Counted from the stretch's first letter, positions 45,771 through 56,050 are shown. The stretch: 64,000 bases of DNA from Bacteroidales bacterium (GCA_017619675.1 JAFZRX010000002.1:62001-126000); one strand, 5' to 3'. Notes: generated by a model from the sequence alone, not told the origin. Program-made: numbers and translations.

Positions 45771-48313
45771 TTAACCAGCGGAAGGTCCTGTTTGTGCGGC
45801 AGCAGGGCGTTCTTTGGATAAACCCTGGTGGCTACCTGGTACATACCGGTCCTCTCAGGGAAGATGGAGGCGCTGTACTTGGCAATGCCTTCCTTGTATT
45901 CATCCATGGTGAACTCGCATATCTCGCGGATATGGAGCCTGCCCTTTGCGTCGTATGTGGTAAACAGCATCTCCACGCCAATGTCTTCCGGCTTTATCTT
46001 GCCAAGGTCCAGGACAACCTCCGATGTAAGGTCGCGCCCCGGCTCAAGGCTGTAGGAAGCGGCCGGCTGGGTATAGGAAACCACCTTTATGCTGTTCCAG
46101 TCCTCCCTCATCTGCTGCTTCCACACCGCAAGCTTGCGGGCCAGGGCGAAGTCATCGGCCTGGACGTTCATGAAGCGCTGATACTGAGGGTCGTAGTACT
46201 GGTTCACATAGTCCGTGAGCATCCTGTTTGTGGTGAAGTTGCTGGCCACGTGGGCTATGGTGTTCTTGATATAGCCTACCCATTCCTTTGAAAGACCGTT
46301 TCCGCCTGTCTTGTAGTATGCAGGCACGATGTCGTTCTCAATGATGTTGTATATGGTGGCGGAGTCAAGTTCGTTCTGGTAGTACTGGTCCTCGTAGGTC
46401 CTTTCCTGAGGGAGAGCCCATCCGGCGCCCGGACGGTATCCCTCCACCCACCATCCGTCAAGGACGGAGAAGTGCATTACGCCGTTCATTGCGGCCTTCT
46501 CACCGGAAGTACCGGAAGCCTCCTGCGGACGTGTAGGGTTGTTGAGCCATACGTCCACGCCCTGCACGAGCCTCTTTGCCAGGTTGATGTCGTAACCGGG
46601 GACAAAGATGATCTTGCCCAGGAACCTGTCCTGCTTGGAAATCTCCACTATCTGGCGGATGAGGTCCTGTCCCGCCCTGTCGGCAGGATGGGCCTTTCCG
46701 GCGAACAGGAACTGTACCGGACGCTCATGGTTGTTCACGATGGCGCTGAGGCGGTCAAGGTCGCTGAAAAGGAGCGTTGCCCTCTTGTATGTGGCGAACC
46801 TCCTGGCGAAGCCTATGGTCAGGACATCGTCGCGCAGGTTCCTCTTTATGGTGATGGCCTGCCTGGGGGAATAATGACTGCTCTGCACGGGATCGGAAAT
46901 CCTGTCGATGACAGCCTTCACCAGGTCCCTCTTGAGCTGCTTACGCACGCTCCAGATCTCCTCGTCGCTGACATCGTAGATGCCCTCGAAGCATTTCTTG
47001 TCGTAATGATGGGTCTTGAAGGCCGGGCCGAACACCCTCTCGTGGATCTGCTGCCACTCCTTGGCGGCCCAGGTAGGATAATGCACTCCGTTGGTGACGT
47101 AGCTGATGTACAGTTCCTCGGGAAGATAGCCCGGGTACATGTTGGAGAAGATGTCCTGGCTTACCTTGCCGTGAAGCATGGATACACCGTTCACGTTATG
47201 GGAAATATTGGCTGCGAGGACACTCATGGAGAACTTCTCGTACCTGTTGTCAGGATCAAGTTTTCCAAGGCTCATGAGCGTGCGCCAGTCAATCTTCATA
47301 GCCTCCGGATAGCCTCCCACGTAGCGGCCCAGCATGCCCTCGTCAAAGGAGTCGTGACCTGCGGGGACAGGAGTGTGGGTGGTGAACAGGGATGATGCGC
47401 GTACAACCTCCAGGGCCTCGTTGAAGCTCAGCTTGTCGTTCTGGATGTATTCGAGGAGCCTTTCCAGGCCTATGAAGGCGGCGTGGCCCTCGTTGCAGTG
47501 ATATATCTGGGGATTGAGGCCCAGGGCGCGCAGCGCGCGGACGCCTCCAATTCCCAGGACCACTTCCTGCTTGAGGCGGTTCTCCCAGTCACCGCCGTAA
47601 AGCTGGTGCGTTACCTGGCGGTCCTCAGGGTTGTTTGCCTCGTAGTCTGTATCAAGAAGGTAGAGGTCCGTACGGCCTACGGAAACCTTCCAGATCCTGG
47701 CGTACGCCTGCCTGCCCGGGAAGTTGAAACTTACCGTGAGCCAGTTCCCCTTGGCGTCCAGTACCGGCTCGCCGGGGATCTTCAGGAAGTCCTGGGGCTC
47801 GTATTTGGCTATCTGGTCACCCTGGGCGGAAAGCACCTGGGTGAAATATCCGTAACGGTAAAGGAGGCCAACGGCCACCATGTTGACGTTCATGTCGCTG
47901 CTCTCCTTGAGATAGTCTCCCGCAAGGATTCCCAATCCTCCGGAATATATCTTCAGGGAGGCGTCCAGACCATACTCCATGCAGAAGTAAGCGATGGAAG
48001 GATCCTTGCGGTCCGCCTTGGCTGCCATGTACTTGTCAAAGTCCGCCATCACGGCATTGAGCTCGCTGATGAAGACGGAATCCTTTGCCAGGGCCTCGAA
48101 GCGCTTGATGCTCACGGTGTCCAGCACGGCCCTTGGATTGTGGCCTGACTTGTGCCAGATTTCCGGATCGATTTTCTTGTATAGGGTCTTGGCTGAATCG
48201 TTCCAGCACCACCACAGATTCTTGCTTAATCTCTCAAGTCCAGACAATTCCTTTGGAAGATGGCGTGTTACCATCACGCTCTTCCAGGAAGGAGCGTTAT
48301 TTTGATTATCCAT
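45761..48313 (-). CDS. glgP: Alpha-glucan phosphorylase
   Basis: 850 aa GT35 enzyme of the non-classical (alpha-glucan phosphorylase) branch. It opens with LPKELSGLERLSKNLWWCW. The PLP lysine lies in EASGTSGEKAAMNGVMHFS, where Glu replaces the more common Met before Lys. It releases glucose-1-phosphate from glycogen. It is the last of five glycogen genes in a row on the minus strand. Confidence 0.95.
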   Translation of the reverse strand: MDNQNNAPSWKSVMVTRHLPKELSGLERLSKNLWWCWNDSAKTLYKKIDPEIWHKSGHNPRAVLDTVSIKRFEALAKDSVFISELNAVMADFDKYMAAKADRKDPSIAYFCMEYGLDASLKIYSGGLGILAGDYLKESSDMNVNMVAVGLLYRYGYFTQVLSAQGDQIAKYEPQDFLKIPGEPVLDAKGNWLTVSFNFPGRQAYARIWKVSVGRTDLYLLDTDYEANNPEDRQVTHQLYGGDWENRLKQEVVLGIGGVRALRALGLNPQIYHCNEGHAAFIGLERLLEYIQNDKLSFNEALEVVRASSLFTTHTPVPAGHDSFDEGMLGRYVGGYPEAMKIDWRTLMSLGKLDPDNRYEKFSMSVLAANISHNVNGVSMLHGKVSQDIFSNMYPGYLPEELYISYVTNGVHYPTWAAKEWQQIHERVFGPAFKTHHYDKKCFEGIYDVSDEEIWSVRKQLKRDLVKAVIDRISDPVQSSHYSPRQAITIKRNLRDDVLTIGFARRFATYKRATLLFSDLDRLSAIVNNHERPVQFLFAGKAHPADRAGQDLIRQIVEISKQDRFLGKIIFVPGYDINLAKRLVQGVDVWLNNPTRPQEASGTSGEKAAMNGVMHFSVLDGWWVEGYRPGAGWALPQERTYEDQYYQNELDSATIYNIIENDIVPAYYKTGGNGLSKEWVGYIKNTIAHVASNFTTNRMLTDYVNQYYDPQYQRFMNVQADDFALARKLAVWKQQMREDWNSIKVVSYTQPAASYSLEPGRDLTSEVVLDLGKIKPEDIGVEMLFTTYDAKGRLHIREICEFTMDEYKEGIAKYSASIFPERTGMYQVATRVYPKNALLPHKQDLPLVKWL

Positions 48314-48332
48314 ATAAATAAAATTACACTAC

Positions 48333-49532
48333 TTAACTCTGTTGTTTCTCTGCCAGTGCCTCATTTACCCTGATTATGAAATCGCTCAGGACATTCATAT
48401 AGTTGATGAATGCCTCGTACGGCGTGTCATAAGGGTTGAACCTCTGATGGATCTCTCCGTCAGAGAAGAACTTGGTGCACATATAATAAAGATGGTCACT
48501 TTCCTGGAGATGTCCGAAGTCAGCCCACAGGGTGCCGTCGTCAATGATCGAAAGTTTCTCGGTAAGTGAATACAGTTTGTTGAATGCATCCTGCTGGAGC
48601 TCGTTTCCAAGCCATGCGGACAGGTCCCTTTCCTCATCCGCCCATGAGATGGGCTCCGGAACGGAAAGTGCATCCACCGGCTTCAGTTTGGAAGTTGCCT
48701 CCGAAGGGGTTACGAACTGGAGTCCTCCCGCAAGCACTGCCTCCGGAAGATGGCTAATGAAGTCGAATATCCCGGTGCTCTCGCTCTGGTGCTCTCCAAA
48801 GGTCTCGTAATCCATGAAAAGGTTTACGATCTCGCCGTCGGCCTGGTTGAGCCAGCCCACGTATTTTTCCGCGGTGAGGGGCCATTCGTTCCAACCCTTG
48901 TTGGAGAAACGGAAGGCGATGTCGTCGCTGAGCGGATAGTTGCGGAGCAAAAGCTTCAGTTTTGGATCCAGGTCGTTGGTGTAGATATGGTTGGGGCTCT
49001 TCCATCCCATGATGTGGCGGGCGCCCTCAGTGAGCATGGTCTTGAATCCCATCTCGCTTACCATGGAGCCTATCTCGTCGGAATAGATGAGCTCAGTGTT
49101 CCTGAACGCCTTGGGAGTGACCCCAAAGAGTTTCTCGATCTGCTCCTTGTGCTTGTTGACCTGCAGCTTGAACTCCGCCGGGGAACGCAGTGAGGCCAGG
49201 GAATGGTAATAGGTCTCGCTGAGGAATTCCACACAGCCCGTGGCTGCAAGCTCGCGGAAACTGTCAAGGAGTTCCGGAGCGAAGCGCTCGAACTGCTCCA
49301 AAGCCGAACCGGAAATGGAGAACGCCACCTTGAACTTACCCTTGTTGCGCTTGATGGCCTGCAAAAGTATATCGTTCATAGGCTGGTAGCAATTCTGGGC
49401 TACACGCCTGAATATGGTCCTGTTGGCAAACTGGTCGTAATAATGGGAATCCTTGCCGATATCGAAGAACCTGTAAAGACGGAGCCTTGAAGGTTGATGA
49501 ACCTGAAAATACAAACAAACGCTCTTTTTCAT
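48333..49532 (-). CDS. Glycoside hydrolase family 57 protein (alpha-amylase type)
   Basis: 399 aa. KKSVCLYFQVHQPSRLRLYRF is the GH57 N-terminal region with the HQP motif. The likely nucleophile Glu lies around residues 120-170 and the acid Asp in LFMDYETFGEHQ. GH57 enzymes are retaining amylases or branching enzymes of about 400-700 residues. Its place between glycogen synthase and phosphorylase suggests trimming of internal glycogen rather than of imported starch. No signal peptide is seen, so it is cytosolic. Confidence 0.9.
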   Translation of the reverse strand: MKKSVCLYFQVHQPSRLRLYRFFDIGKDSHYYDQFANRTIFRRVAQNCYQPMNDILLQAIKRNKGKFKVAFSISGSALEQFERFAPELLDSFRELAATGCVEFLSETYYHSLASLRSPAEFKLQVNKHKEQIEKLFGVTPKAFRNTELIYSDEIGSMVSEMGFKTMLTEGARHIMGWKSPNHIYTNDLDPKLKLLLRNYPLSDDIAFRFSNKGWNEWPLTAEKYVGWLNQADGEIVNLFMDYETFGEHQSESTGIFDFISHLPEAVLAGGLQFVTPSEATSKLKPVDALSVPEPISWADEERDLSAWLGNELQQDAFNKLYSLTEKLSIIDDGTLWADFGHLQESDHLYYMCTKFFSDGEIHQRFNPYDTPYEAFINYMNVLSDFIIRVNEALAEKQQS

Positions 49533-49543
49533 AATTCGACTTT

Positions 49544-50830
49544 TTATAAAACGGATTCGTAAACTTTAATCATTTTCTTGGTGGCGTTATTCCACTTGAG
49601 GGCGTTGACCTCCTCATATCCCTGCTTTGCGGCAAATTCTGACAGGGCAGGATACTGCAACAGGGCGTAGATGTCGTCGGCCATAGCGTCCACATCCCAG
49701 AAATCCACCTTGAAGGCGTATTTGAGCACCTCTGCGGCGCCGGACTGATGGGAAATGATGGACGGCACGTTGGTCCTCATGGCCTCCAGCGGAGAAATAC
49801 CGAACGGCTCCGATACGGAAGGCATGATGTAGACATCTGACAGGGCGAACATCTTCTGGACGTCCGCTCCACGGAGGAATCCGGTGAAGTGGAACCTGTC
49901 CGATATGCCCATCCTGGCCACCTGGCGGATGGCGCGGTTCATCATGTCACCGCTTCCGGCCATCACAAAGCGCACGTTCTTGGTACGCTTGAGGACCTTG
50001 GCGGCAGCCTCGATGAAGTATTCGGGGCCTTTCTGGAAGGTGATTCGGCCAAGGAAGGTGACAACCTTGTCCTTCACTCCCCTCTCCACCATGAGGTTCT
50101 CCCTTCCGGAGAAATCAACGGCGTTGTGGACCGTAACCACCTTGTCCGGATTGATACCGTACTTGTTGATCACTATGTTGCGGGTGAGGTCGCTCACGGT
50201 GATGACCTTGTCGGCGGCCTCCATTCCCCTCTTCTCTATGTCGAGCACGCGGGTATCCATGTGCTTCTCGTCTCCACGGTCATAGGAAGTGGCGTGTACG
50301 TGTACCACCAGGGGCTTGCCGGTAAGTTCCTTTGCGGCTATTCCCGCAAGATAGGTCAGCCAGTCATGCGCGTGGATTATGTCAAAGCGGTCGCGGTTCT
50401 GCAGGGCTATGGTTCCGCCCACCATGGCGTAGCGGGCAACCTCTTCCATGAGGTTTGCGCCGTACTTTCCGGAGAAATTGTATTTCTGGCCGTACTGGAT
50501 GCGGAAATCCTTTACCTGGCGCCTGCGCTCCTCTTCTACAACATTGGAGAACTCCTCAGGACCCACATAGGGGACCATGTCGGAATCTATATGTATGAAC
50601 TTTACTTTTCCAAGGAATTCGTCCAGGGTGCTGCTTACGGTGTCAACGGCTACGTCGCTGGCATTGATGATGGTAGTGGCGCTCTGGTCTTCGTCTCCGG
50701 AAGCGTGAGGCATCACGAACAGGGTCTCCACGCCGTTGTGTGCGAGTCCCTTTACTATGCCCTCGCAGGCGGTTCCAAGTCCGCCTGCTATATGGGGAGG
50801 AAACTCCCAACCGAACATCAAAACTCTCAT
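49544..50830 (-). CDS. Glycogen synthase-like glycosyltransferase
   Basis: 428 aa GT-B fold. The N-terminal MRVLMFGWEFPPHIAGGLGTAC binds the glucan acceptor side, and SEPFGISPLEAMRTNVPSI is the nucleotide-sugar end. It probably elongates alpha-1,4-glucan using UDP- or ADP-glucose; the donor cannot be told. I choose the ATG at 50830 because GGAGG lies seven bases before it; a GTG two codons earlier is almost on top of that site. The set of neighbours (branching, debranching, phosphorylase) supports a glycogen role. Confidence 0.88.
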   Translation of the reverse strand: MRVLMFGWEFPPHIAGGLGTACEGIVKGLAHNGVETLFVMPHASGDEDQSATTIINASDVAVDTVSSTLDEFLGKVKFIHIDSDMVPYVGPEEFSNVVEEERRRQVKDFRIQYGQKYNFSGKYGANLMEEVARYAMVGGTIALQNRDRFDIIHAHDWLTYLAGIAAKELTGKPLVVHVHATSYDRGDEKHMDTRVLDIEKRGMEAADKVITVSDLTRNIVINKYGINPDKVVTVHNAVDFSGRENLMVERGVKDKVVTFLGRITFQKGPEYFIEAAAKVLKRTKNVRFVMAGSGDMMNRAIRQVARMGISDRFHFTGFLRGADVQKMFALSDVYIMPSVSEPFGISPLEAMRTNVPSIISHQSGAAEVLKYAFKVDFWDVDAMADDIYALLQYPALSEFAAKQGYEEVNALKWNNATKKMIKVYESVL

Positions 50831-50841
50831 GGGCACGCCTC

Positions 50842-52782
50842 CTATTCTGCTTTATATTTATCCATCATATAATCTACTGCAAGCAGGGCGGCGGTGCTGA
50901 GGGCCGATGAGATGGCGCCGTGCGGCTCGTGCGGCGGATCGCCGTCGTAGAGCTCGGCGAAGGCGCCCACGCCGTGCTTGCTGAGGTCGTCATAGAATCC
51001 CTCGGTGAGCCACTGTACTTTCTTCCAGAAAGACGCTCCCTTGATGTGGAAGCAGAGCGAAGCGTAGGCCTCCAGCAGGAAAGGACGGGTGCATCCCTGA
51101 TGGAATGCTAGATCCCTTTCCACCTGGGATCCTTCGTATACTCCGCGGTACTTAACGTCACGCGGGGACAGGGTGCGGATTCCACGGGAGGTCACAAGTT
51201 CGTTGTCGATTATCCTGAGGATTGACTGCTTGAAGTTGTCGTCTACAGGGCTGTACTTGAGGGAGATGGCCAGCATCTGGTTTGGACGGATGTCCATGTT
51301 CTGGCCGTTGTTGTCAACGTAGTCCGCCAGGCAGCCCATGCGCTGGTTCCAGAACATACCCTGGTAATTGGCCTTGATGAGTTCCTTTATAGGAGTCCAC
51401 TTGCGGACGAATTCCTTGTCACCGCCGTATTTCTGCTCCATTTCAAGGGCATAGCATATAGCATTGTACCAGAGGGCGTTGGTCTCCACCTGGTATCCGG
51501 CCCTTTCGGTGACGGGGCGGAAGTTAACATAGGCGTTCATCCATGACAACGCCACGCCGTCCTGCTGGGCCCAGAGCAGTCCGTTGGGCTGCATTGCAAC
51601 CTCATGCCTTACGCCGGGAAGATAGCTCTCGAGTATCTTACGGACAACGGTGCCGTATTTGGCCCATACCTGCTTTGCGTCGGCTCCAAAGGAGATGTAT
51701 TTCTGGAGGTCTACGGCCAGGGTGAGAGGGGCCTCCACCTGGGTTGTACGGTGGTACAGGCGCTCGCTCTCATCGGCAATGAGGTTGTCGAGGATTTCCT
51801 CGAACTCCGCAGGATTGTGCTTGCCGTAGAGGGTAAGTCCCGGAAGGGCTATGAGGGTTTCCCTCAGGAGTCCGGTGAATTTCCAGGAATAGCCGGCGTT
51901 GATCATCTTGTGGCCGTTGTGGTGGGTGATGAGCCTGTCGGCGCAGCGGACAAGCTGATCCCTTCCGTTGGTGATCAACGGGGCCTTCTTATAGTTGATT
52001 GTGAAGCTTCTCTTGAAGTTTGCAGGGTTTTCTTCCTGGAGCGATGCTGAGAAGACTATTGAGTCTCCCGGCTTCATCTCTGTCTGGAACCAGCCCGGTA
52101 CCAGAAGGTCCTCAATGCAGTCATAGCCGCGGCGGTACTCGTCGGAGTAGGTTATCTTGGAGTACCAGAGCGGATGATGCGTGTATTTGTATTCCGCCGC
52201 CGTGCTGTTCAGCTGAAGGTGGAGGGTAGGGAAACCCTTGTACATGCAGAATGACGCTCCGTTGGGGATTTCCTTGTAGGAAGTGTCCGCCTGGGGATTC
52301 TGGTGCGTAAGTTCATGGATGTTCCTGAATGCCAGGAACGGCTTGAGCTGCAGGGTGGCCTTTGAAGGAGACTTCAGAAGCTCCATCTTTATCAGGATCT
52401 GGTCCTTGTCAGGAACCAGAAGGATGCTCTTGCGGAAAACGATCTCGCCCACCTTGTAGGTAAGCTGAGGTACAGGATCCGCTTCAAAATCCACTACGTA
52501 TTTATGGCCTCTCGGCTCATATATGTCACCGTAGCAGTGGATGCCCAGGTTGAACTGCTTGCCGTTCACGATCAGACTCTCGTCCAGCGAGGACAGCATC
52601 AGGTACCTGTCACCTCCGAAGCGGTCCAGGGTGACGGCCAGAAGGCCGTGATAGCGCCTGGTGTTGCACGCAACAATGGAAGTGTTGCAGTAATCGCCTC
52701 TCTTGTTGGCTGAAATAATCTCGCGCTTGAGTGAATACGAAAGATTCACCAGCTCGTTTTTGTTAAATTTCAAAAAAGGCAT
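50842..52782 (-). CDS. Glycogen debranching enzyme (amylo-alpha-1,6-glucosidase)
   Basis: 646 aa. The N-terminal beta-rich domain (SIVACNTRRYHGLL) and the C-terminal alpha/alpha barrel (LIALPGLTLYGKHN, then NALWYNAICYALEM and HQGCTRPFLLEAYA) follow the bacterial amylo-alpha-1,6-glucosidase family (GDE C, GH133). It removes branch points left by phosphorylase. It is eight bases after glgB and 11 before the glycogen synthase. Confidence 0.93.
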   Translation of the reverse strand: MPFLKFNKNELVNLSYSLKREIISANKRGDYCNTSIVACNTRRYHGLLAVTLDRFGGDRYLMLSSLDESLIVNGKQFNLGIHCYGDIYEPRGHKYVVDFEADPVPQLTYKVGEIVFRKSILLVPDKDQILIKMELLKSPSKATLQLKPFLAFRNIHELTHQNPQADTSYKEIPNGASFCMYKGFPTLHLQLNSTAAEYKYTHHPLWYSKITYSDEYRRGYDCIEDLLVPGWFQTEMKPGDSIVFSASLQEENPANFKRSFTINYKKAPLITNGRDQLVRCADRLITHHNGHKMINAGYSWKFTGLLRETLIALPGLTLYGKHNPAEFEEILDNLIADESERLYHRTTQVEAPLTLAVDLQKYISFGADAKQVWAKYGTVVRKILESYLPGVRHEVAMQPNGLLWAQQDGVALSWMNAYVNFRPVTERAGYQVETNALWYNAICYALEMEQKYGGDKEFVRKWTPIKELIKANYQGMFWNQRMGCLADYVDNNGQNMDIRPNQMLAISLKYSPVDDNFKQSILRIIDNELVTSRGIRTLSPRDVKYRGVYEGSQVERDLAFHQGCTRPFLLEAYASLCFHIKGASFWKKVQWLTEGFYDDLSKHGVGAFAELYDGDPPHEPHGAISSALSTAALLAVDYMMDKYKAE

Positions 52783-52789
52783 AAACTAA

Positions 52790-54763
52790 TCAGTTAATTT
52801 TGTCAAGGACTATTGCGCACCTGCTGGGCAGATAAATAAAAAGACGGTCATTGACCGTTAAATGCGTTTCGCCCTTTTTTACCCTGTCAAAACCATCGTA
52901 GGCTACTTCATCGGAACTCAACGCAATGCGGTATTCTCCCGCAGGAGCCGCAAAGGAATAATCCGAGAACGATTGGTCTTTGTTAAAATTCACGGCAAAG
53001 ATACTATTCTTTCGCTTGAAAATCAATATTTTCTTTTCTTCATCTACCATAAGCGGTTCCGGAACGCCTTCCAGAACCCGGGCGGAGCGGATATAATGGA
53101 TCATTGCGGCGTCAAACGCGGACAGACGGCCGTATCTGAGCATGGGATTGTCCTCCAGGGACCACTGCCTTCGCGCGTACTTGAACGACCAGTCGTTACC
53201 GATGCGCGGGAAGTCTATCCACTCCGGATGTCCGAACTCGTTGCCCATGAAATTGAGGTATCCGTTACCCGCAGTTGCCGCTGTTACCAGACGGATCAGT
53301 TTGTGCAGGGCTATGCCTCGGTCCACGATCACATCCCTGGAGCCTATGTTCATGGCGTAGTACATATGTGCGTCAATCAGGCGGAAGATTATGGTCTTGT
53401 CACCCACCAGGGCCTGGTCATGGCATTCAGCGTAACTGATCGTCTTCTCGTCCGCCCTCTTGTTGGTGAGTTCCCACCATATCTCCCCCATGCTCCACTG
53501 CTCGTCCGATTTTTCCTTGATCCACTTTATCCAGTGGTCCGCGATGCCCATGGCCATCCTGAAGTCGAAGCCTATTCCCCCGCACTCGAACGGGGCGGCC
53601 AGACCGGGCATTCCGCTCATGTCCTCCGCGATTGTTATGGCATCCGGATATATTTCCTTGATCAGCATGTTTGCAAGCGCCAGATATATGACGGCGTTCT
53701 GGTCCACTCCCTGGTCAAAGTATAATCTATAATCCCCGAAATCCCTGCCCAGGCCGTGGTCCCAGTAAAGCATGCTGGTCACACCGTCAAAGCGGAATCC
53801 GTCCAGATGATATTCCTGAAGCCAGTACTTGCAGTTGGAGAGCAGGAAAAGGCGGGTTTCGTCCTTGCCGTAGTCAAAGCATCGGCTTCCCCATGCGGGG
53901 TGACGGCCCTGCGGGCCGGAGAAGAAGTACAGGTCATCCCTGCCGTCGAACTCGCTTAGGCCTTCCGCAACGTTCTCCACGCTGTGGGAATGGACTATGT
54001 CCATGATCACGGCTATCCCGCGCTTGTGGGCGTCATCCACCAGCGCCTTGAACTCCTCCGGGGTGCCGAAGCGGGAACTGAGCGCATAGAAATTGGACAC
54101 CTGATACCCGAAGGAGCCGTAATACGGATGCTCCTGAAGGGCCATTATCTGTATGGTGTCATACCCCAGGGCCTCAACGCGCGGCAGGACGTTCTTGCGG
54201 AAGTCAGTGAAAGAAGCCACTTTCTCCTCTTCCGAACTCATTCCAATGTGGCATTCGTATATGAGAGGATTCTTGCGCCTGCCCGGGCGCTTGTACCTCC
54301 ACACGTAAGGCTTGGGAGGACTCCATACCTGGGCGGAGAAGACCTTGGTGACAGGATCCTGTACCGTCCTGTTGGCATAGGCAGGAAGCCTTTCTCCGGC
54401 GCCGCCCGGCCATTCTATGTAAAGTTTGTAGAGGGATCCGTGGTGCATGAACAGTTCAGGAAGCTTTATTTCCCAGTTCCCATGTCCTACCGGCTTGAGG
54501 GCGTACGCCTCCGTGCGCTTCCAGTTGTTGAATTCTCCAACCAGATATATGCGGGTGGCGTTGGGCGCCCACTCGCGGAACACCCATGAACCGTCCTTCT
54601 GTCTGTGAAGGCCGTAGTACAGATGGTTGTTGACGGCCTTGTCAAGTGAACCGCCCGCAGCCAGATGTTCCCTGGTAATCAGGATATCCCTGTGACGTTT
54701 GTCTATGGCGAACTTCCACGACTCAAGCCATGGATCGGTCTCGTATATCATCTTCTTTGGCAT
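52790..54763 (-). CDS. glgB: 1,4-alpha-glucan branching enzyme, eukaryote-like type
   Basis: 657 aa GH13 enzyme. An N-terminal CBM48-like domain (VFREWAPNATRIYLVGEFNNW) is followed by a GH13 barrel: nucleophile Asp in DGFRFDGVTSMLYWDHG, general acid Glu in TIAEDMSGMPG, and the AECHDQ motif. The TSMLYWDHG form matches the eukaryotic and Bacteroidota branch (GH13_8) rather than the E. coli type. It adds alpha-1,6 branches. Its start lies one base past the xseB stop. Confidence 0.94.
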   Translation of the reverse strand: MPKKMIYETDPWLESWKFAIDKRHRDILITREHLAAGGSLDKAVNNHLYYGLHRQKDGSWVFREWAPNATRIYLVGEFNNWKRTEAYALKPVGHGNWEIKLPELFMHHGSLYKLYIEWPGGAGERLPAYANRTVQDPVTKVFSAQVWSPPKPYVWRYKRPGRRKNPLIYECHIGMSSEEEKVASFTDFRKNVLPRVEALGYDTIQIMALQEHPYYGSFGYQVSNFYALSSRFGTPEEFKALVDDAHKRGIAVIMDIVHSHSVENVAEGLSEFDGRDDLYFFSGPQGRHPAWGSRCFDYGKDETRLFLLSNCKYWLQEYHLDGFRFDGVTSMLYWDHGLGRDFGDYRLYFDQGVDQNAVIYLALANMLIKEIYPDAITIAEDMSGMPGLAAPFECGGIGFDFRMAMGIADHWIKWIKEKSDEQWSMGEIWWELTNKRADEKTISYAECHDQALVGDKTIIFRLIDAHMYYAMNIGSRDVIVDRGIALHKLIRLVTAATAGNGYLNFMGNEFGHPEWIDFPRIGNDWSFKYARRQWSLEDNPMLRYGRLSAFDAAMIHYIRSARVLEGVPEPLMVDEEKKILIFKRKNSIFAVNFNKDQSFSDYSFAAPAGEYRIALSSDEVAYDGFDRVKKGETHLTVNDRLFIYLPSRCAIVLDKIN

Positions 54764-54764
54764 A

Positions 54765-54941
54765 TCACTTCTCCATTTCGTCTACTTTCTCCCTGGCCGT
54801 GCGCAGGTAGGCGCGGCAGGCGTCAGCCAGCTCGCGCGTGCGGGCCAGGTACTTGTCTATTTCTTCAATGCTGGAGGAAGGGTCCTCTACCTTGAGGGCT
54901 ATCTGCTCCAGTTCTTCTATGGCTTTGTTGTAGTCAAACAT
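54765..54941 (-). CDS. xseB: Exodeoxyribonuclease VII small subunit
   Basis: 58 aa, shorter than the E. coli protein (80 aa) but with the typical amphipathic two-helix pattern (YNKAIEELEQIALKVED, then IDKYLARTRELADACRAYL). It directly follows xseA after two bases. It ends next to glgB, one base before that start. Small and easily missed; the neighbour makes the call firm. Confidence 0.9.
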   Translation of the reverse strand: MFDYNKAIEELEQIALKVEDPSSSIEEIDKYLARTRELADACRAYLRTAREKVDEMEK

Positions 54942-54943
54942 AA

Positions 54944-56050
54944 TCAGTCAGTTATTACGGCACCCTGTGAGCCGTCCGCAAACAATATCCTCACCCTGTC
55001 CCCGGCCTTGAGTTTCCCGGCGCTCTTGAGCACCACCCCGCCGCTGTCCGTGACCAGGGTATAACCCCTGGACAGGACGCTGCGCGGGTCCGCCGCGTTT
55101 ATGCGCTCCACCAGCATGTCCACCTTGGAGGCCATCGCCTGCAACTTTGAGTTGAAGGCGAGGCGCAGGCGCGAGGTATACGAGGCGATGCGCTCGTCCT
55201 CCGCCATATAGCAGCCTATGAATTCGTCCGCAAGCGCCGTGGGCGTCTTGAGGAATGAGTAGGCCACCATGTCGGCCACGTGGTAATCCTTGTCATGCCC
55301 TATGGCGGTGAACACCGGCAGGGGGCAGTTGGCAATGTTGAAGCACAGGCCGTAATCGTCAAAGCACTGCAGGTCAAAGTTGGAGCCGCCTCCGCGCAGG
55401 ATGAGCACGGCGTCGTACTGCTTGTCCGCCGCCTGCACTTCCTCCAGCGCATCGGAAATGGATTCCGGGGCCAGGTTCCCCTGCATTGTGGCCGGGAACA
55501 GGTCCACGCTGAAGGCGAAGCCGTACTCGTTTTCCAGCAGATGTCTGCTGAAATCCCCGAATCCGGCGGCGTCAGGGGCGGAAATGACCGCCAGCGAGTA
55601 AGGGAGCGGCGCCAGTCTCAGCCCCGCCTGCTTCTCCATAAGCCCTTCTTCCTGAAGCTTTGCAATAGTTTCCCTACGGATCCGCTCCTGCTCTCCCAGC
55701 GTGACGTCAGGGTCTATGTCGTCGATGGTCAGTGTAAGGCCGTACAGGGCGCTGTAACTTACCTGCACGCGCACCAGCAGTGACATTCCAACCTGGATGT
55801 CCCCGCCAGCGGCCTCGCGGAACATACGGCTCAGCAGGGTGTACCTGCTCCGCCATATCACCGCCTTGGCCTTTGCCACCACCCCGCCCGTACCGCTCTG
55901 GCACAGGTCCATGTAGCAGTGGCCGTTGCCCTTGACCTGGATGGAGCTGACCTCAGCCTTCACCCACAGCTTGTCCGGGAAGAGGTCTTCCAACCCCTCC
56001 TGTATGCTGTCCTGCAAGGTCAGGAGATCTATGTATGCCTCATCCGTCAT
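54944..56050 (-). CDS. xseA: Exodeoxyribonuclease VII large subunit
   Basis: 368 aa. The OB-fold (LWVKAEVSSIQVKGNGHCYMDL) and the catalytic region (LILRGGGSNFDLQCFDDY, then TAIGHDKDYHVADMVAYSF) are present. At 368 residues it is shorter than E. coli XseA (456); the missing part is in the C-terminal coiled-coil region. It degrades single-stranded DNA to oligonucleotides. It overlaps the upstream deformylase gene by four bases. Confidence 0.93.
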   Translation of the reverse strand: MTDEAYIDLLTLQDSIQEGLEDLFPDKLWVKAEVSSIQVKGNGHCYMDLCQSGTGGVVAKAKAVIWRSRYTLLSRMFREAAGGDIQVGMSLLVRVQVSYSALYGLTLTIDDIDPDVTLGEQERIRRETIAKLQEEGLMEKQAGLRLAPLPYSLAVISAPDAAGFGDFSRHLLENEYGFAFSVDLFPATMQGNLAPESISDALEEVQAADKQYDAVLILRGGGSNFDLQCFDDYGLCFNIANCPLPVFTAIGHDKDYHVADMVAYSFLKTPTALADEFIGCYMAEDERIASYTSRLRLAFNSKLQAMASKVDMLVERINAADPRSVLSRGYTLVTDSGGVVLKSAGKLKAGDRVRILFADGSQGAVITD

